From: Promicromonospora sp. MEB111
GTDB taxonomy: Bacteria; Actinomycetota; Actinomycetes; Actinomycetales; Cellulomonadaceae
Assembly: GCF_030209445.1 (NCBI RefSeq)
Contig: NZ_JARVSD010000014.1
Location: forward strand, 1 to 64,000
DNA length: 64,000 nt
Direction of reading: 5' to 3'
In this document: piece after piece, positions 47,559 to 56,687 of the stretch
Position numbering within the stretch: position 1 is the stretch's first letter
Layout of the letters: the number at the start of each line of letters is the position of its first letter
Translations under genes and position numbers: made by a program
The notes under the pieces: generated by a model
Told to the model about the DNA's origin: nothing
The model's input: the letters and a program-made list of their open reading frames with translations, nothing else
The model's database searches: none

Positions 47559-48517
47559 TGAGCGCCACGACCTCGATCACGGACGACACCGGCGCCGTCG
47601 AGCGCACGCGTGCCCTCCTGACCGCCGCCGACACGGGCCGCAAGCGCACCGACCGGATCATGACGGTGCTGATCTACGGCGCCTTCACGCTCGCGGTGAT
47701 CCCGCTGGTGTCCCTCCTGTGGACCGTCGTCGTGAACGGCATCGAGCGGCTCGACGGTGAGTTCCTCTTCACGTCGATGCGCGGCGTGTTCGGCGGCATG
47801 GACATGGGCGGCGCCTACCACGCCGCCGTCGGCACGCTGATGATCACGCTGACCGCCACGGTCATCTCGGTGCCGATCGGCCTGCTCGTCGCCATCTACC
47901 TCGTCGAGTACGGGCGCGGCGCGCTGGCCCGGGCCACGACGTTCTTCGTGGACGTCATGACGGGTATCCCGTCCATCGTCGCGGGCCTGTTCGCGTTCGC
48001 GCTGTTCAGCATCTTCCTCGGCCCGGGCGCCAAGCTCGGCATCATCGCCGCGGTCGCGCTGAGCGTGCTGATGATCCCCGTGGTGGTGCGCTCCTGCGAG
48101 GAGATGCTCAAGCTCGTGCCCAACGAGCTGCGGGAGGCGTCCTACGCGCTGGGGGTCCCCAAGTGGCTCACCGTCGTCCGGGTCGTGCTCCGCACCTCCG
48201 TCGCCGGCATCACGACGGGCGTGCTGCTCTCCATCGCCCGCGTGATCGGCGAGACCGCGCCGATCCTCATCACCGCCGGTGTGTCGGACTCGATCAACTT
48301 CAACCCGTTCGACGGGCGCATGATGACACTGCCGGTCTACATCTTCAGCCAGTACCGGCAGGGCCCGGTGCCCTGCCGTGAGGATGCGATCGACTGCCTG
48401 GTGAACATCAACTTCGAACGCGCGTGGGCAGCCGCCCTCCTGCTGATCATCATCGTCATGCTCCTCAACCTCATCGGGCGCCTCGTGACCCGGTGGTTCT
48501 CCCCGAAGCTGCGCTGA
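47558..48517 (+). CDS. pstA: Phosphate ABC transporter permease PstA
   Basis: 319-residue permease partner of PstC with about six membrane segments. Signatures: [21 protein letters not shown], the EAA loop [22 protein letters not shown] and [15 protein letters not shown]. Starts within the pstC stop (TGATG), with GGGAG upstream. A short Cys-containing loop ([10 protein letters not shown]) precedes the last membrane segment. Confidence 0.95.
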   Translation: MSATTSITDDTGAVERTRALLTAADTGRKRTDRIMTVLIYGAFTLAVIPLVSLLWTVVVNGIERLDGEFLFTSMRGVFGGMDMGGAYHAAVGTLMITLTATVISVPIGLLVAIYLVEYGRGALARATTFFVDVMTGIPSIVAGLFAFALFSIFLGPGAKLGIIAAVALSVLMIPVVVRSCEEMLKLVPNELREASYALGVPKWLTVVRVVLRTSVAGITTGVLLSIARVIGETAPILITAGVSDSINFNPFDGRMMTLPVYIFSQYRQGPVPCREDAIDCLVNINFERAWAAALLLIIIVMLLNLIGRLVTRWFSPKLR

Positions 48518-48563
48518 CGCGCAGACCCCGCCTCAGCCGCAGCTCACACGAAGGAATGATCCG

Positions 48564-49343
48564 ATGGCACAGCGCATCGACGTGAAAGACCTGAACATCT
48601 ACTACGGCGACTTCCTCGCCGTGGAGGGTGTGTCCATGACGATCGACCCCAAGTCCGTGACGGCCTTCATCGGCCCGTCGGGCTGCGGCAAGTCGACGTT
48701 CCTGCGCACCCTGAACCGCATGCACGAGGTGATCCCCGGGGCCCGCGTCGACGGCTCCGTGGAGCTGGAGGGCGTCGACCTGTACGGCGACGACGTCGAC
48801 CCCGTGGCCGTGCGCCGCACCGTCGGCATGGTGTTCCAGCGCCCCAACCCGTTCCCCACGATGTCCATCCGGGACAACGTGCTGGCGGGCGTGAAGCTGA
48901 ACAACAAGCGGATCTCGAAGTCCGACGCGGACGACCTGGTCGAGTCGTCCCTGCGCGGCGCCAACCTCTGGAACGAGGTCAAGGACCGCCTGGAGAAGCC
49001 CGGTTCCGGCCTGTCCGGCGGCCAGCAGCAGCGCCTCTGCATCGCCCGTGCCATCGCGGTGAAGCCGCAGGTCGTCCTCATGGACGAGCCGTGCTCGGCC
49101 CTGGACCCGATCTCCACGCTGGCGATCGAGGACCTCATCCAGGAGCTCAAGAAGGACTACACGATCGTCATCGTCACGCACAACATGCAGCAGGCGGCGC
49201 GCGTGAGCGACCGGACGGCGTTCTTCAACATCGCGGGCACCGGCAAGCCGGGCAAGCTCATCGAGATGAACGACACCGCGACGATCTTCTCGTCGCCCGC
49301 CGAGAAGGCCACCGAGGACTACGTCTCGGGCCGCTTCGGGTGA
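48564..49343 (+). CDS. pstB: Phosphate ABC transporter ATP-binding protein PstB
   Basis: 259-residue ATPase. Walker [11 protein letters not shown]-loop [12 protein letters not shown], signature [16 protein letters not shown], Walker [14 protein letters not shown] and the switch His in [11 protein letters not shown]. Completes pstSCAB; AAGGA lies upstream of the ATG. A 17-bp hairpin after the stop ends the operon. Confidence 0.97.
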   Translation: MAQRIDVKDLNIYYGDFLAVEGVSMTIDPKSVTAFIGPSGCGKSTFLRTLNRMHEVIPGARVDGSVELEGVDLYGDDVDPVAVRRTVGMVFQRPNPFPTMSIRDNVLAGVKLNNKRISKSDADDLVESSLRGANLWNEVKDRLEKPGSGLSGGQQQRLCIARAIAVKPQVVLMDEPCSALDPISTLAIEDLIQELKKDYTIVIVTHNMQQAARVSDRTAFFNIAGTGKPGKLIEMNDTATIFSSPAEKATEDYVSGRFG

Positions 49344-49367
49344 CCGACGGCTCTGGCCGGAAGACAG

Positions 49368-49405
49368 CTCTGGCGAGGTAGGACGGCTGTCCTACCTCGC
49401 CAGAG
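49368..49405. terminator. Bidirectional hairpin terminator between pstB and the LpqE-like gene
   Basis: Perfect 17-bp arms 49368-49384 (CTCTGGCGAGGTAGGAC) and 49389-49405 with a four-base loop, between two convergent genes. Confidence 0.85.
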
Positions 49406-49448
49406 GTGTCTCTGCTGCCTGTGTGCCGGGGCTTGGACCCCGGCGGGG

Positions 49449-49985
49449 TCACTCCGAGGGGGAGGGCGATGCCGACGCGGCCGGCTCGACGATCTCGACC
49501 GGGAGGTAGTCGGCGTACTCCGACAGGGTGCCGTCGAGGACCGGGAGCAGGAACTCCTTGGTGTCGGTGCCGACGGTCAGGGTCGCGTCGAGGTAGTTGC
49601 CGGGTGCGGCGCCCACGGTGTCGAGCAGGGCGGCCTCGCCCGTCTCGGTGCCCAGGTAGACGGTGCCACCTGCCGGGACCTCGACGATCACGGGGGCGGC
49701 GCCGGGCGCCTGGAGCGTGAACGACGCGTCGTCGGCGGTCTCGTTGGCCAGGGCACCCAGCACGTTGCCGGCCTCGCCCTCGGCGGCGGACACGACCATG
49801 AGGTTGATGCCGCGCAGGTCCGTGTCCTGCTCGCCCAGCACGGAGACGCCGACACCGTCGGACGGGTCGTAGGGCTTCGTCGTGGTGGTCGGGGCGCAGG
49901 CCGCCAGCAGGAGGGCTCCCGCAGCGGAGACCGCCGCGACGGCGATGGTGCGGGCGCCTCGGGCGGCGGTGGCGCGACGGGACAC
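49449..49985 (-). CDS. Exported lipoprotein, LpqE-like
   Basis: 178 residues from a GTG at 49985 with AGGGAG upstream. The signal peptide ends in lipobox LAAC (lipidated Cys near residue 30), then a single beta-rich domain (VSVLGEQDTDLRGINLMVVSA, quoted as DLRGINLMVVSA; APVIVEVPAGGTVYLG) and a Ser/Pro-rich tail. It lies divergent from carD, the place held by lpqE in M. tuberculosis, which supports the LpqE-like label. Function is unknown. Confidence 0.75.
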   Translation of the reverse strand: MSRRATAARGARTIAVAAVSAAGALLLAACAPTTTTKPYDPSDGVGVSVLGEQDTDLRGINLMVVSAAEGEAGNVLGALANETADDASFTLQAPGAAPVIVEVPAGGTVYLGTETGEAALLDTVGAAPGNYLDATLTVGTDTKEFLLPVLDGTLSEYADYLPVEIVEPAASASPSPSE

Positions 49986-50289
49986 GGTGAACTCCCTGAT
50001 GTTCGTCTGGTTCGGGCGGGGTCGGATCCCCGCAATATCCTAGTGGGCCCGGGGGTGTGCCCGCGCATCGCCGAAGGTGACGAACCACCCGGTCAGGGAG
50101 TGGCAACGGTCACGGCTGCGGAACGATCCGACCGGGGCCGAGAGGGTGAGGATCACCCCAACCACCCGGGTGGATAACGCTCTGACCTGCGGAAACGCTG
50201 TTCGCAAGGGGGTCGGACAAACGCCAAGGGTGCAAGTTCTCCAGATCACGCCGTGGTAACCTGGTTTCAGGGAAAGGGGACATCTGCAG
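49986..50289. other. 304-bp divergent intergenic region between LpqE-like gene and carD
   Basis: On the minus strand TAGGAT (rc of 50036-50041) is a candidate -10 for the lipoprotein gene. On the plus strand GTGGTAACCTGG near 50250 and the purine-rich GGGAAAGGGGA before the carD ATG are the recognisable signals. CCACCCGGGTGG-like symmetry near 50160-50175 is the only palindrome noticed. No small gene is supported. Confidence 0.5.
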
Positions 50290-50772
50290 ATGACGTTCAC
50301 AGTAGGCGAGACGGTTGTCTACCCGCACCATGGCGCGGCGCTGATCGAAGAGATCAAGACCCGCAAGATTCGCGGCGAAGAAAAGATGTACCTCAAGCTC
50401 AAGGTTGCCCAGGGCGACCTGACCATCGAGGTCCCGGCGGAGAACGTCGACCTGGTGGGGGTGCGCGACGTCGTCGGCCAGGAGGGTCTCGACCGCGTGT
50501 TCGAGGTGCTTCGCGCGCCGTACACGGAAGAGCCCACCAACTGGTCGCGCCGGTACAAGGCGAACCTCGAGAAGCTCGCGTCGGGCGACGTCATCAAGGT
50601 GGCCGAGGTCGTTCGCGACCTGTCCCGCCGTGACGCCGACCGCGGTCTTTCCGCAGGTGAGAAGCGAATGCTCGCGAAGGCACGGCAGATCCTCGTGTCC
50701 GAGCTCGCGCTGGCCGAGCACACCGAGGAGGAGAAGGCGGAAGCCATCCTCGACGAGGTCCTCGCTTCCTGA
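50290..50772 (+). CDS. carD: CarD-family RNA polymerase-binding regulator
   Basis: 160-residue essential actinobacterial transcription factor that binds the RNA polymerase beta subunit and stabilises open complexes, notably at rRNA promoters. The N-terminal Tudor-like RNAP-interaction domain ([20 protein letters not shown]) is followed by the helical DNA-binding part, with the conserved Trp in [18 protein letters not shown] lies about 10 nt before the ATG. Followed by a strong hairpin and ispD, as in M. tuberculosis. Confidence 0.96.
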   Translation: MTFTVGETVVYPHHGAALIEEIKTRKIRGEEKMYLKLKVAQGDLTIEVPAENVDLVGVRDVVGQEGLDRVFEVLRAPYTEEPTNWSRRYKANLEKLASGDVIKVAEVVRDLSRRDADRGLSAGEKRMLAKARQILVSELALAEHTEEEKAEAILDEVLAS

Positions 50773-50799
50773 CCCACCCACAGGATCCCCAGCTCCACT

Positions 50800-50827
50800 G
50801 ATGCACCGGTCTGGCGACCGGTGCATC
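50800..50827 (+). terminator. Hairpin terminator after carD
   Basis: GATGCACCGGTC (50800-50811) and GACCGGTGCATC (50816-50827), perfect 12-bp stem with a four-base loop; outer GGATCCC/GGGATCC segments add further symmetry. Confidence 0.8.
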
Positions 50828-50880
50828 GTGCCCCACGGGATCCTTCGCTTCAATCATGATCCTGTGGGGACCCCGACGAG

Positions 50881-51597
50881 ATGACGACCCTTGCAATCCT
50901 GACGGCCGCCGGCTCGGGCTCTCGACTAGGCAGAGACCTGCCCAAGGCACTGGTGGAGCTCGACGGCTTCCCGCTCGTGCTGCACGCGGCGCGGCGCCTG
51001 GCGGCGTCGGGAGTCGTGGACTCGCTCGTGGTGACCGCGCCCGACGGGCTCGTGGCCGTGATGGCCGACCTCATGGCCGACGACCCGCACGTCCACGTCC
51101 CCGTCGAGGTGACGGACGGCGGTCCCACCCGGCAGGCCTCCGTACATGCGGGCCTCGCGCTCGCCCGGCCGGGTGACGACGTGGTGCTGGTGCACGACGC
51201 CGCTCGTCCGCTCGTGCCCCCGGACCTCGTCCGGCGCGTCGTGGCCGCCGTCCGCAGCGGCCACGGAGCCGTGGTGCCTGGTCTGCCGGTCACGGACACG
51301 GTGAAGCAGGTGCGGCCGGACGGCGACGCCGAGCTCGTCACCGGTACCCCGGACCGCTCGATGCTGCGGGCCGTGCAGACGCCCCAGGGGTTCGCGCGCG
51401 ACCTGCTGGTGCGTGCGCACCGGACGGGCGCCGCCCGAGCCCGGGCGGAGCACCTCGCGGCGACGGACGACGCCGGTCTGGTCGAGGTGCTCGGCGAGCC
51501 GGTGCACATCGTGCCGGGGGACGCCGCCGCCTTCAAGATCACCACCGAACGCGACCTGTGGCTCGCGTCCCTCGTGCTGCAGGAGAGCAACGCATGA
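50881..51597 (+). CDS. ispD: 2-C-methyl-D-erythritol 4-phosphate cytidylyltransferase
   Basis: 238-residue enzyme of the MEP isoprenoid pathway. The CTP-binding loop [37 protein letters not shown] and [11 protein letters not shown] are all typical. GGGGA precedes the ATG. Overlaps ispF by ATGA, so two pathway steps are co-translated. Confidence 0.95.
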   Translation: MTTLAILTAAGSGSRLGRDLPKALVELDGFPLVLHAARRLAASGVVDSLVVTAPDGLVAVMADLMADDPHVHVPVEVTDGGPTRQASVHAGLALARPGDDVVLVHDAARPLVPPDLVRRVVAAVRSGHGAVVPGLPVTDTVKQVRPDGDAELVTGTPDRSMLRAVQTPQGFARDLLVRAHRTGAARARAEHLAATDDAGLVEVLGEPVHIVPGDAAAFKITTERDLWLASLVLQESNA

Positions 51598-52139
51598 CCG
51601 ACCCGTCGAGCACGCCGGACCCCGCCGTCCCGGCCGCCGCGTACCCCTTGCCGCGCACGGGCATCGGCGTCGACGTGCACGCCTTCGCGCCGGACGGGTC
51701 GGACCGCGAGATGTGGCTCGGGGGCCTGCACTGGCCGGGCGAACGCGGCCTGGCGGGGCACTCCGACGCCGACGTGGCCGCGCACGCGGCGGCCGACGCG
51801 CTGTTCTCCGCGGCGGGCCTGGGCGACCTCGGGTCGCACTTCGGGACCGGCCGTCCCGAGTGGGCGGGAGCCTCCGGGACCACGCTCCTGGCCGAGGCCG
51901 CGAGGCGCGTTCGGGCTGCGGGGTACATGATCGGCAATGTGGCTGTACAGGTGATCGGAAACCATCCGCGGGTGGGCACGCGGCGTGACGAGGCTCAGGC
52001 GGCGCTGTCCGCCGCCGCGGGCGCGCCCGTCTCCCTGACCGCGACCACTACGGATGCGCTCGGGCTGACCGGGCGCGGCGAGGGCGTCGCGGCGATCGCG
52101 ACGGCGCTCGTGGTGCCCGACGGCAGGGCCGCGGCATGA
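51594..52139 (+). CDS. ispF: 2-C-methyl-D-erythritol 2,4-cyclodiphosphate synthase
   Basis: 181-residue MEP-pathway enzyme. Zinc ligands Asp27 and His29 (GVDVHAF) and His56 (AGHSDADV) are present, with [10 protein letters not shown] and the C-terminal [18 protein letters not shown]. The first 20 residues are an extension. Its stop overlaps the tetR gene by ATGA. Confidence 0.95.
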   Translation: MTDPSSTPDPAVPAAAYPLPRTGIGVDVHAFAPDGSDREMWLGGLHWPGERGLAGHSDADVAAHAAADALFSAAGLGDLGSHFGTGRPEWAGASGTTLLAEAARRVRAAGYMIGNVAVQVIGNHPRVGTRRDEAQAALSAAAGAPVSLTATTTDALGLTGRGEGVAAIATALVVPDGRAAA

Positions 52140-52735
52140 ACAACAAGCGCAAGCCGCTCGACGAGCGGCGCGCCGAGATCGTCGAGGCCGGGCTGAGCGT
52201 GGCGATGCGCGAGGGTGTCGAGTCGGTGACCGTGCGCCGCGTGGCGCAGGAGGCCGGGATCTCGCTGGGCACCGTGCACTACTGCTTCGACGACAAGGAC
52301 GCGATGCTGCGGGCCATGGGCCGGGCCATCGCGATGCGGGCGTCCGAGCCCATGATCTCGGCACTGGAGGTCGGGCCGGACCGCACGACCCTGGCCGACA
52401 CGGCCGTGGACGCCCTCCTGACGGGCCTCAAGCAGCACCAGCACATGCGGCTGCTCACCTTCGAGTTCGCCGTCTCGGGCGCGCGCACGCCGGTGCTGCG
52501 CGAGGTGGCGCAGGCGCACCTCAAGCAGAGCATCGTGATGACGCGGGAGTACCTGCTGCGGCTGGCCGAGGTCGCCGAGGCCAAGTACCGGACCGACATC
52601 GACGCGCTGGCGCGCACGGTGGCGATCCGGATCGACGGCATCGAGCTCGCGTGGATGGTCGACCAGGACGACGCCGCGGCGCGGTCCGCCTTCGCCGACC
52701 TGACCCACGACGTGTTCGACGACATGGAGCCCTGA
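52136..52735 (+). CDS. TetR-family transcriptional regulator
   Basis: 199-residue regulator. The N-terminal helix-turn-helix is [19 protein letters not shown]; the C-terminal ligand domain is helical and not diagnostic. It overlaps ispF by ATGA and is therefore co-transcribed with ispD-ispF, an unusual partner. Convergent with the lactone oxidase gene, 7 bp away, leaving no room for a terminator. Target and ligand are unknown. Confidence 0.88.
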   Translation: MNNKRKPLDERRAEIVEAGLSVAMREGVESVTVRRVAQEAGISLGTVHYCFDDKDAMLRAMGRAIAMRASEPMISALEVGPDRTTLADTAVDALLTGLKQHQHMRLLTFEFAVSGARTPVLREVAQAHLKQSIVMTREYLLRLAEVAEAKYRTDIDALARTVAIRIDGIELAWMVDQDDAAARSAFADLTHDVFDDMEP

Positions 52736-52742
52736 GCCGGGC

Positions 52743-54080
52743 CTAGATGGCGAAGACCCGCTGGGTGTACGGGTTGGCGAACACGCCCTCGGGGTCGGCC
52801 GCCTCGCGTGCCCGCCGGAAGTCGCCGAAGCGGCGGTACTGGCCCGCCAGGTAGTCGGCGTCGCGCGTATGCATCTTGCCCCAGTGCGGGCGCCCGCCCG
52901 CGGCGGTGAAGATCTGCTCGGCGGCGTCGAAGTACCGCGCGTAGGGCAGGCGCCAGTACTGGTGCACGGCGACGTACGCGGTGTCGCGGCCGTACGCGGT
53001 CGAGAGCCACACGTCGTCGGCAGGGGCGAAGCGCACCTCGACCGGGAACGGGACGTTCTCGCCGGTGGACCGCTGCCAGGCGTCGAGCTGGTTCAGCACG
53101 TCGACCACGGCAGCCCGCGGCACCGCGTACTCCATCTCGCGGAACCGCACCCGGCGGTGGGTGCAGAACACCTGGTGCGACGGCGCCGTGTACCGGCGGG
53201 CGCTCAGGGCGCGGGCCGAGATCGCGTTCAGCGTGGGGGTCGCGGCCGGGACGAGGGCGGCGATCCGGTTGACGGTCCCGAAGAGCGCGTTCGACAGCAC
53301 CTCCTCGTCGAGGAAGGAGCGGGCCGCCCCGGCTGCCTTCCGCAGACCGTGCGCCAGGCCCGAGCCCGTGTTCACCCCGGCGTCGACCCGGGTGTTGCGC
53401 AGCGTCAGGGCGCGGCGCGTGGTGGGGAACCAGTAGAACTCGAAGTGGTCGCTGCCCGCCACGAGGTCGTCGAGCTCCTCGAAGACACGGTCCAGGGGCC
53501 AGGGCTCCTCGACGGCGTGCAGGTCGAACGCCGGGACCGCCTCGATGGTCACGGTGCTCAGCACGCCGGTGGCGCCGAGGCCGAGGCGGGAGGCCTCGAA
53601 CAGGTCGTGGCGCTCGGTGGGCGCGGCGCGGACGACGTCGCCGTCCGGCCCCACGACCGTCAGCGCCCGCACCCGGGTGGCCAGGCCGCCGAACCGGGCG
53701 CCCGTGCCGTGCGTGCCGGTCGAGATGGCGCCGGCGACCGACTGCCGGTCGATGTCGCCGAGGTTCTGCATGGCGAGGCCGCGCTCGGCCAGGACCCGGT
53801 TGAGCTGGTGCAGCCGCATGCCCGCGCCCACCGTGACCAGGGCGTGCCCGGTGTCGGGGTCGCGCTCGACGCGGTGCAGGGCGTCGAGGTGGTCGAGGTT
53901 GAGCAGCACGCCGTCGGTGGCCGCCGCCGGCATGAACGAGTGCCCGGCGCCGACGGCGCGCACGGTGTGCCCGTCCTTCACGGCGCGGCGCACGGCGTCG
54001 GACAGCTCGTCCTCGGAGGCCGGCTGCTCGAGTCGTGCGGGCGTGGCGGTCACGTTGCGTGCCCAGTTCGTCCAGATCAC
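52743..54080 (-). CDS. FAD-linked D-arabinono-1,4-lactone oxidase family protein
   Basis: 445-residue VAO-type flavoenzyme. The N-terminal FAD domain has VRAVGAGHSFMPAAATDG and GDIDRQSVAGAISTGTHGTG; the C-terminal ALO domain ends with RPHWGKMHT and DPEGVFANPYTQRVF. It oxidises a sugar lactone, perhaps L-gulono- or D-arabinono-lactone. GTG start without a ribosome site; GATAGT lies six bases before it. Divergent from the PLP aldolase gene with a 56-bp gap. I recall this pair in other actinobacteria, hinting at one pathway. Confidence 0.9.
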   Translation of the reverse strand: MIWTNWARNVTATPARLEQPASEDELSDAVRRAVKDGHTVRAVGAGHSFMPAAATDGVLLNLDHLDALHRVERDPDTGHALVTVGAGMRLHQLNRVLAERGLAMQNLGDIDRQSVAGAISTGTHGTGARFGGLATRVRALTVVGPDGDVVRAAPTERHDLFEASRLGLGATGVLSTVTIEAVPAFDLHAVEEPWPLDRVFEELDDLVAGSDHFEFYWFPTTRRALTLRNTRVDAGVNTGSGLAHGLRKAAGAARSFLDEEVLSNALFGTVNRIAALVPAATPTLNAISARALSARRYTAPSHQVFCTHRRVRFREMEYAVPRAAVVDVLNQLDAWQRSTGENVPFPVEVRFAPADDVWLSTAYGRDTAYVAVHQYWRLPYARYFDAAEQIFTAAGGRPHWGKMHTRDADYLAGQYRRFGDFRRAREAADPEGVFANPYTQRVFAI

Positions 54081-54124
54081 CGGAGCACTATCCCACGGGC
54101 CCGCGCTGCTGGACAGAACCGGAG

Positions 54125-54130
54125 TAGCGT
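54125..54130 (+). promoter_or_regulatory. -10 element TAGCGT, leaderless aldolase gene
   Basis: TAGCGT followed by six bases and the ATG at 54137. Confidence 0.5.
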
Positions 54131-54136
54131 TCGGGC

Positions 54137-55366
54137 ATGAGCTCCGCAGCAGACACCGCCGCGCGGCTTTCCGCCGCCACGTCCGGCCTGCCGGCCCCCG
54201 TCGCCGTGGTCGACCTGGACGTGTTCGACACCAACGCGCTCGACATCCTCAAGCGGGCCGACGGCGTGCCCGTCCGCGTCGCGTCGAAGTCCGTGCGCGT
54301 GCGCTCGCTGGTCGAGCGGGCGCTCGGGCACGGGTTCGCCGGTGTCATGGCCTACTCGCTGCGGGAGGCGCTGTGGCTGGTCGGCGAGGGCACGCGCGAC
54401 GTCCTGGTCGGCTATCCGGCGGTTGACCGCGAGGCCCTCGCCACGTTGGCGGCGGATCCCGCCGCGCGCGCCGAGATCACCCTGATGGTCGACGACGTGG
54501 CGCACCTCGGCCTGATCGCCGAGGCCGAGGAGCTCGTGGGCGCGGGCGGCTCGGCCGCCGCCACGGCGGGCCCGGCGGCCGGGCGGCCGATCCAGGTCTG
54601 CCTGGACGTCGACTGCTCGCTGCGGGTCGGCGTGGGGCCGCTGACGGCGCACCTCGGCGTCCGCCGCTCGCCCCTGCGCGAGCCCGGCGACGTCGCCGCC
54701 CTCGCCACCGTGGCCCAGGCCAAGGGGCTGGCCGTGCGCGGCCTGATGTTCTACGAGGCCCAGGTGGCCGGCCTGCCGGACACCAGCCCCGCCGTCCGGC
54801 TCGTCAAGCGCCTCACGATGCGCGAGGTCAACGACCGCCGGGTGCGGATCCTCGCGGCGGTGCGGGACGCGGTGGGGCAGGAGGTGGAGCTCGTCAACGC
54901 GGGCGGGACCGGTTCGATCGAGGTGAGCGGCAGCGCCCCCGGCGTCACCGAGGTGACGTCCGGCTCCGGGCTGTTCACGCCCGGCCTGTTCGACGGCTAC
55001 CGCTCCTTCGAGGCCCGCCCGGCGGCGTTCTTCGGGCTCGACGTGGTGCGCGAGCCCGCCCCCGGCTGGGTCACGGCCTTCGCGGGCGGGTACGCGGCGT
55101 CGGGCCAGGCGGGCAAGGCGCGGCTGCCGCGCCTGTTCACGCCCGGCTACACGCTGAGCGGGACCGAGGGCGCGGGCGAGGTCCAGACGCCGCTGCGGGC
55201 CACGCGGGCGGACGGCAGCGTGCTCCGGACCGGCGACCGGGTCTGGCTCCGGCATGCGAAGGCCGGCGAGATGATGGAGCGGTTCGACCAGGTGCACCTC
55301 GTACGAGGGGCCGAGATCACCGAGACGGTGCCGACCTACCGGGGCGAGCACAAGAACTTCGGGTAG
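54137..55366 (+). CDS. Amino acid deaminase/aldolase, alanine-racemase-fold PLP enzyme
   Basis: 409 residues related to D-threonine aldolase and D-serine dehydratase. The N-terminal alanine-racemase-type barrel carries the PLP lysine Lys51 in VRVASKSVRVR, followed by VCLDVDCSLRVG and VNAGGTGSIEV; the C-terminal beta domain has the metal-binding-like FDQVHLV. It probably cleaves or deaminates a D- or L-hydroxy-amino acid. The exact substrate is unknown. Paired divergently with a lactone oxidase. Confidence 0.85.
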   Translation: MSSAADTAARLSAATSGLPAPVAVVDLDVFDTNALDILKRADGVPVRVASKSVRVRSLVERALGHGFAGVMAYSLREALWLVGEGTRDVLVGYPAVDREALATLAADPAARAEITLMVDDVAHLGLIAEAEELVGAGGSAAATAGPAAGRPIQVCLDVDCSLRVGVGPLTAHLGVRRSPLREPGDVAALATVAQAKGLAVRGLMFYEAQVAGLPDTSPAVRLVKRLTMREVNDRRVRILAAVRDAVGQEVELVNAGGTGSIEVSGSAPGVTEVTSGSGLFTPGLFDGYRSFEARPAAFFGLDVVREPAPGWVTAFAGGYAASGQAGKARLPRLFTPGYTLSGTEGAGEVQTPLRATRADGSVLRTGDRVWLRHAKAGEMMERFDQVHLVRGAEITETVPTYRGEHKNFG

Positions 55367-55387
55367 TCCCGCGGGCGGGCCATCGGG

Positions 55388-55393
55388 TAGAAC
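55388..55393 (+). promoter_or_regulatory. -10-like element TAGAAC, leaderless ltrA
   Basis: TAGAAC followed by six bases and the ATG at 55400; last base departs from TANNNT. Confidence 0.4.
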
Positions 55394-55399
55394 AAACCC

Positions 55400-56668
55400 A
55401 TGCCCACACTGCACCACCGCAACCGCCCGATGACGGGTCGCGACCCGCACGAGCCGGCGCGCACGGCGACCCCGCTGGAACTGCTGTTCGACCTCACGTT
55501 CGTCGTCGCGTTCGGGGTGGCCGGTGAGCAGGGCGCCCACCTCCTCGCGGAGGGGCACGTCGCGTCGGGCATCATCGGGTTCGCGTTCTCGATGTTCGCC
55601 ATCTGCTGGGCGTGGATCAACTTCACCTGGTTCGCCTCCGCGTTCGACACCGACGACTGGTTCTACCGCGTCACCACGATGGTGCAGATGATCGGCGTCG
55701 TGATCCTGGCGCTCGGCCTGCCCGACATGTTCAGCTCCCTCGACGAGGGCGACCGCGTGCACAACGAGGTCATGGTCGCCGGGTACATCGTCATGCGGCT
55801 GGCCATGCTCGTGCAGTGGCTGCGCGCGGCCCGGCAGGCCCCCCAGTACCGGGCCATCTGCCTGGGATACGCACGCACGCTGGTCATCACGCAGATCGGG
55901 TGGGTGATCCTGGCCGTCGCGCCGGTGACCGTCCCCGTCTTCCTCGTGTGCGGCGCGCTGCTGGGGACCGCGGAGATGGCAGGCCCGTGGCTCGCGGAGC
56001 GGTTCGGCACGCCCGGCACCGGCCGGCAGAGCACGCCGTGGCACGCCCACCACATGGCCGAGCGCTACGGGCTGCTCGCCATCATCACGCTCGGCGAGGG
56101 CGTGATCGGCACCGTCGCGTCACTGTCCGCCACCGTGGGTGGCTCGGGATGGACGCTCGACGCCGCCCTCGTGGCGCTCGCGGGCACCGGCCTCACCTTC
56201 GGGCTCTGGTGGACGTACTACCTCACGCCCGACGCCGAGCTGCTGCACCGGCACCGGGAGCGGTCGTTCGCCTGGGGCTACGGCAACATCGTGGTCTTCG
56301 CGGCGCTCGCCGGCGTGGGAGCCGGGCTGCACGTCGCCGGCTACTACCTGGACGGGGAATCGCACCTCGGCGCGGTCGGGACGGTGCTGGCGGTCGCCGT
56401 GCCGGTGCTCGTCTTCGTCGTGGTCGACTACGTCCAGTTCTGGGTACTGAGCCGGTCGGTCAGCCCGCTGCACCTCTACCTGGTGCTCGGCACGGTCGCG
56501 ATGCTCGCCGTGGCCGTCGCCGCGGCGGCGGCGGGCGTCGCCATGTCGTGGTCCCTGCTCCTGGTGATGCTCGCGCCGGCGATCTCGGTCGTCGGGTACG
56601 AGGCGCGCGGGCACCGGCACGTGGCCCGGCTGCTCGGGCAGGCGCTCGAGCAGGAAAAGGGTGCCTGA
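55400..56668 (+). CDS. Low-temperature-requirement A (LtrA) family membrane protein
   Basis: 422-residue polytopic membrane protein with about twelve hydrophobic segments. The N-terminal TPLELLFDLTFVVAFGV is the LtrA family hallmark, followed by INFTWFASAFDTDDWFYRV and HMAERYGLLAIITLGEGV. First noted in Listeria as needed for growth in the cold; its biochemical role is unknown. Stands alone between the aldolase and cysS. Confidence 0.9.
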   Translation: MPTLHHRNRPMTGRDPHEPARTATPLELLFDLTFVVAFGVAGEQGAHLLAEGHVASGIIGFAFSMFAICWAWINFTWFASAFDTDDWFYRVTTMVQMIGVVILALGLPDMFSSLDEGDRVHNEVMVAGYIVMRLAMLVQWLRAARQAPQYRAICLGYARTLVITQIGWVILAVAPVTVPVFLVCGALLGTAEMAGPWLAERFGTPGTGRQSTPWHAHHMAERYGLLAIITLGEGVIGTVASLSATVGGSGWTLDAALVALAGTGLTFGLWWTYYLTPDAELLHRHRERSFAWGYGNIVVFAALAGVGAGLHVAGYYLDGESHLGAVGTVLAVAVPVLVFVVVDYVQFWVLSRSVSPLHLYLVLGTVAMLAVAVAAAAAGVAMSWSLLLVMLAPAISVVGYEARGHRHVARLLGQALEQEKGA

Positions 56669-56675
56669 CCGCCGG

Positions 56676-56681
56676 TACCCT
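56676..56681 (+). promoter_or_regulatory. cysS: -10 element TACCCT, leaderless cysS
   Basis: TACCCT followed by six bases and the GTG at 56688; no ribosome site. Confidence 0.55.
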
Positions 56682-56687
56682 TGACAG

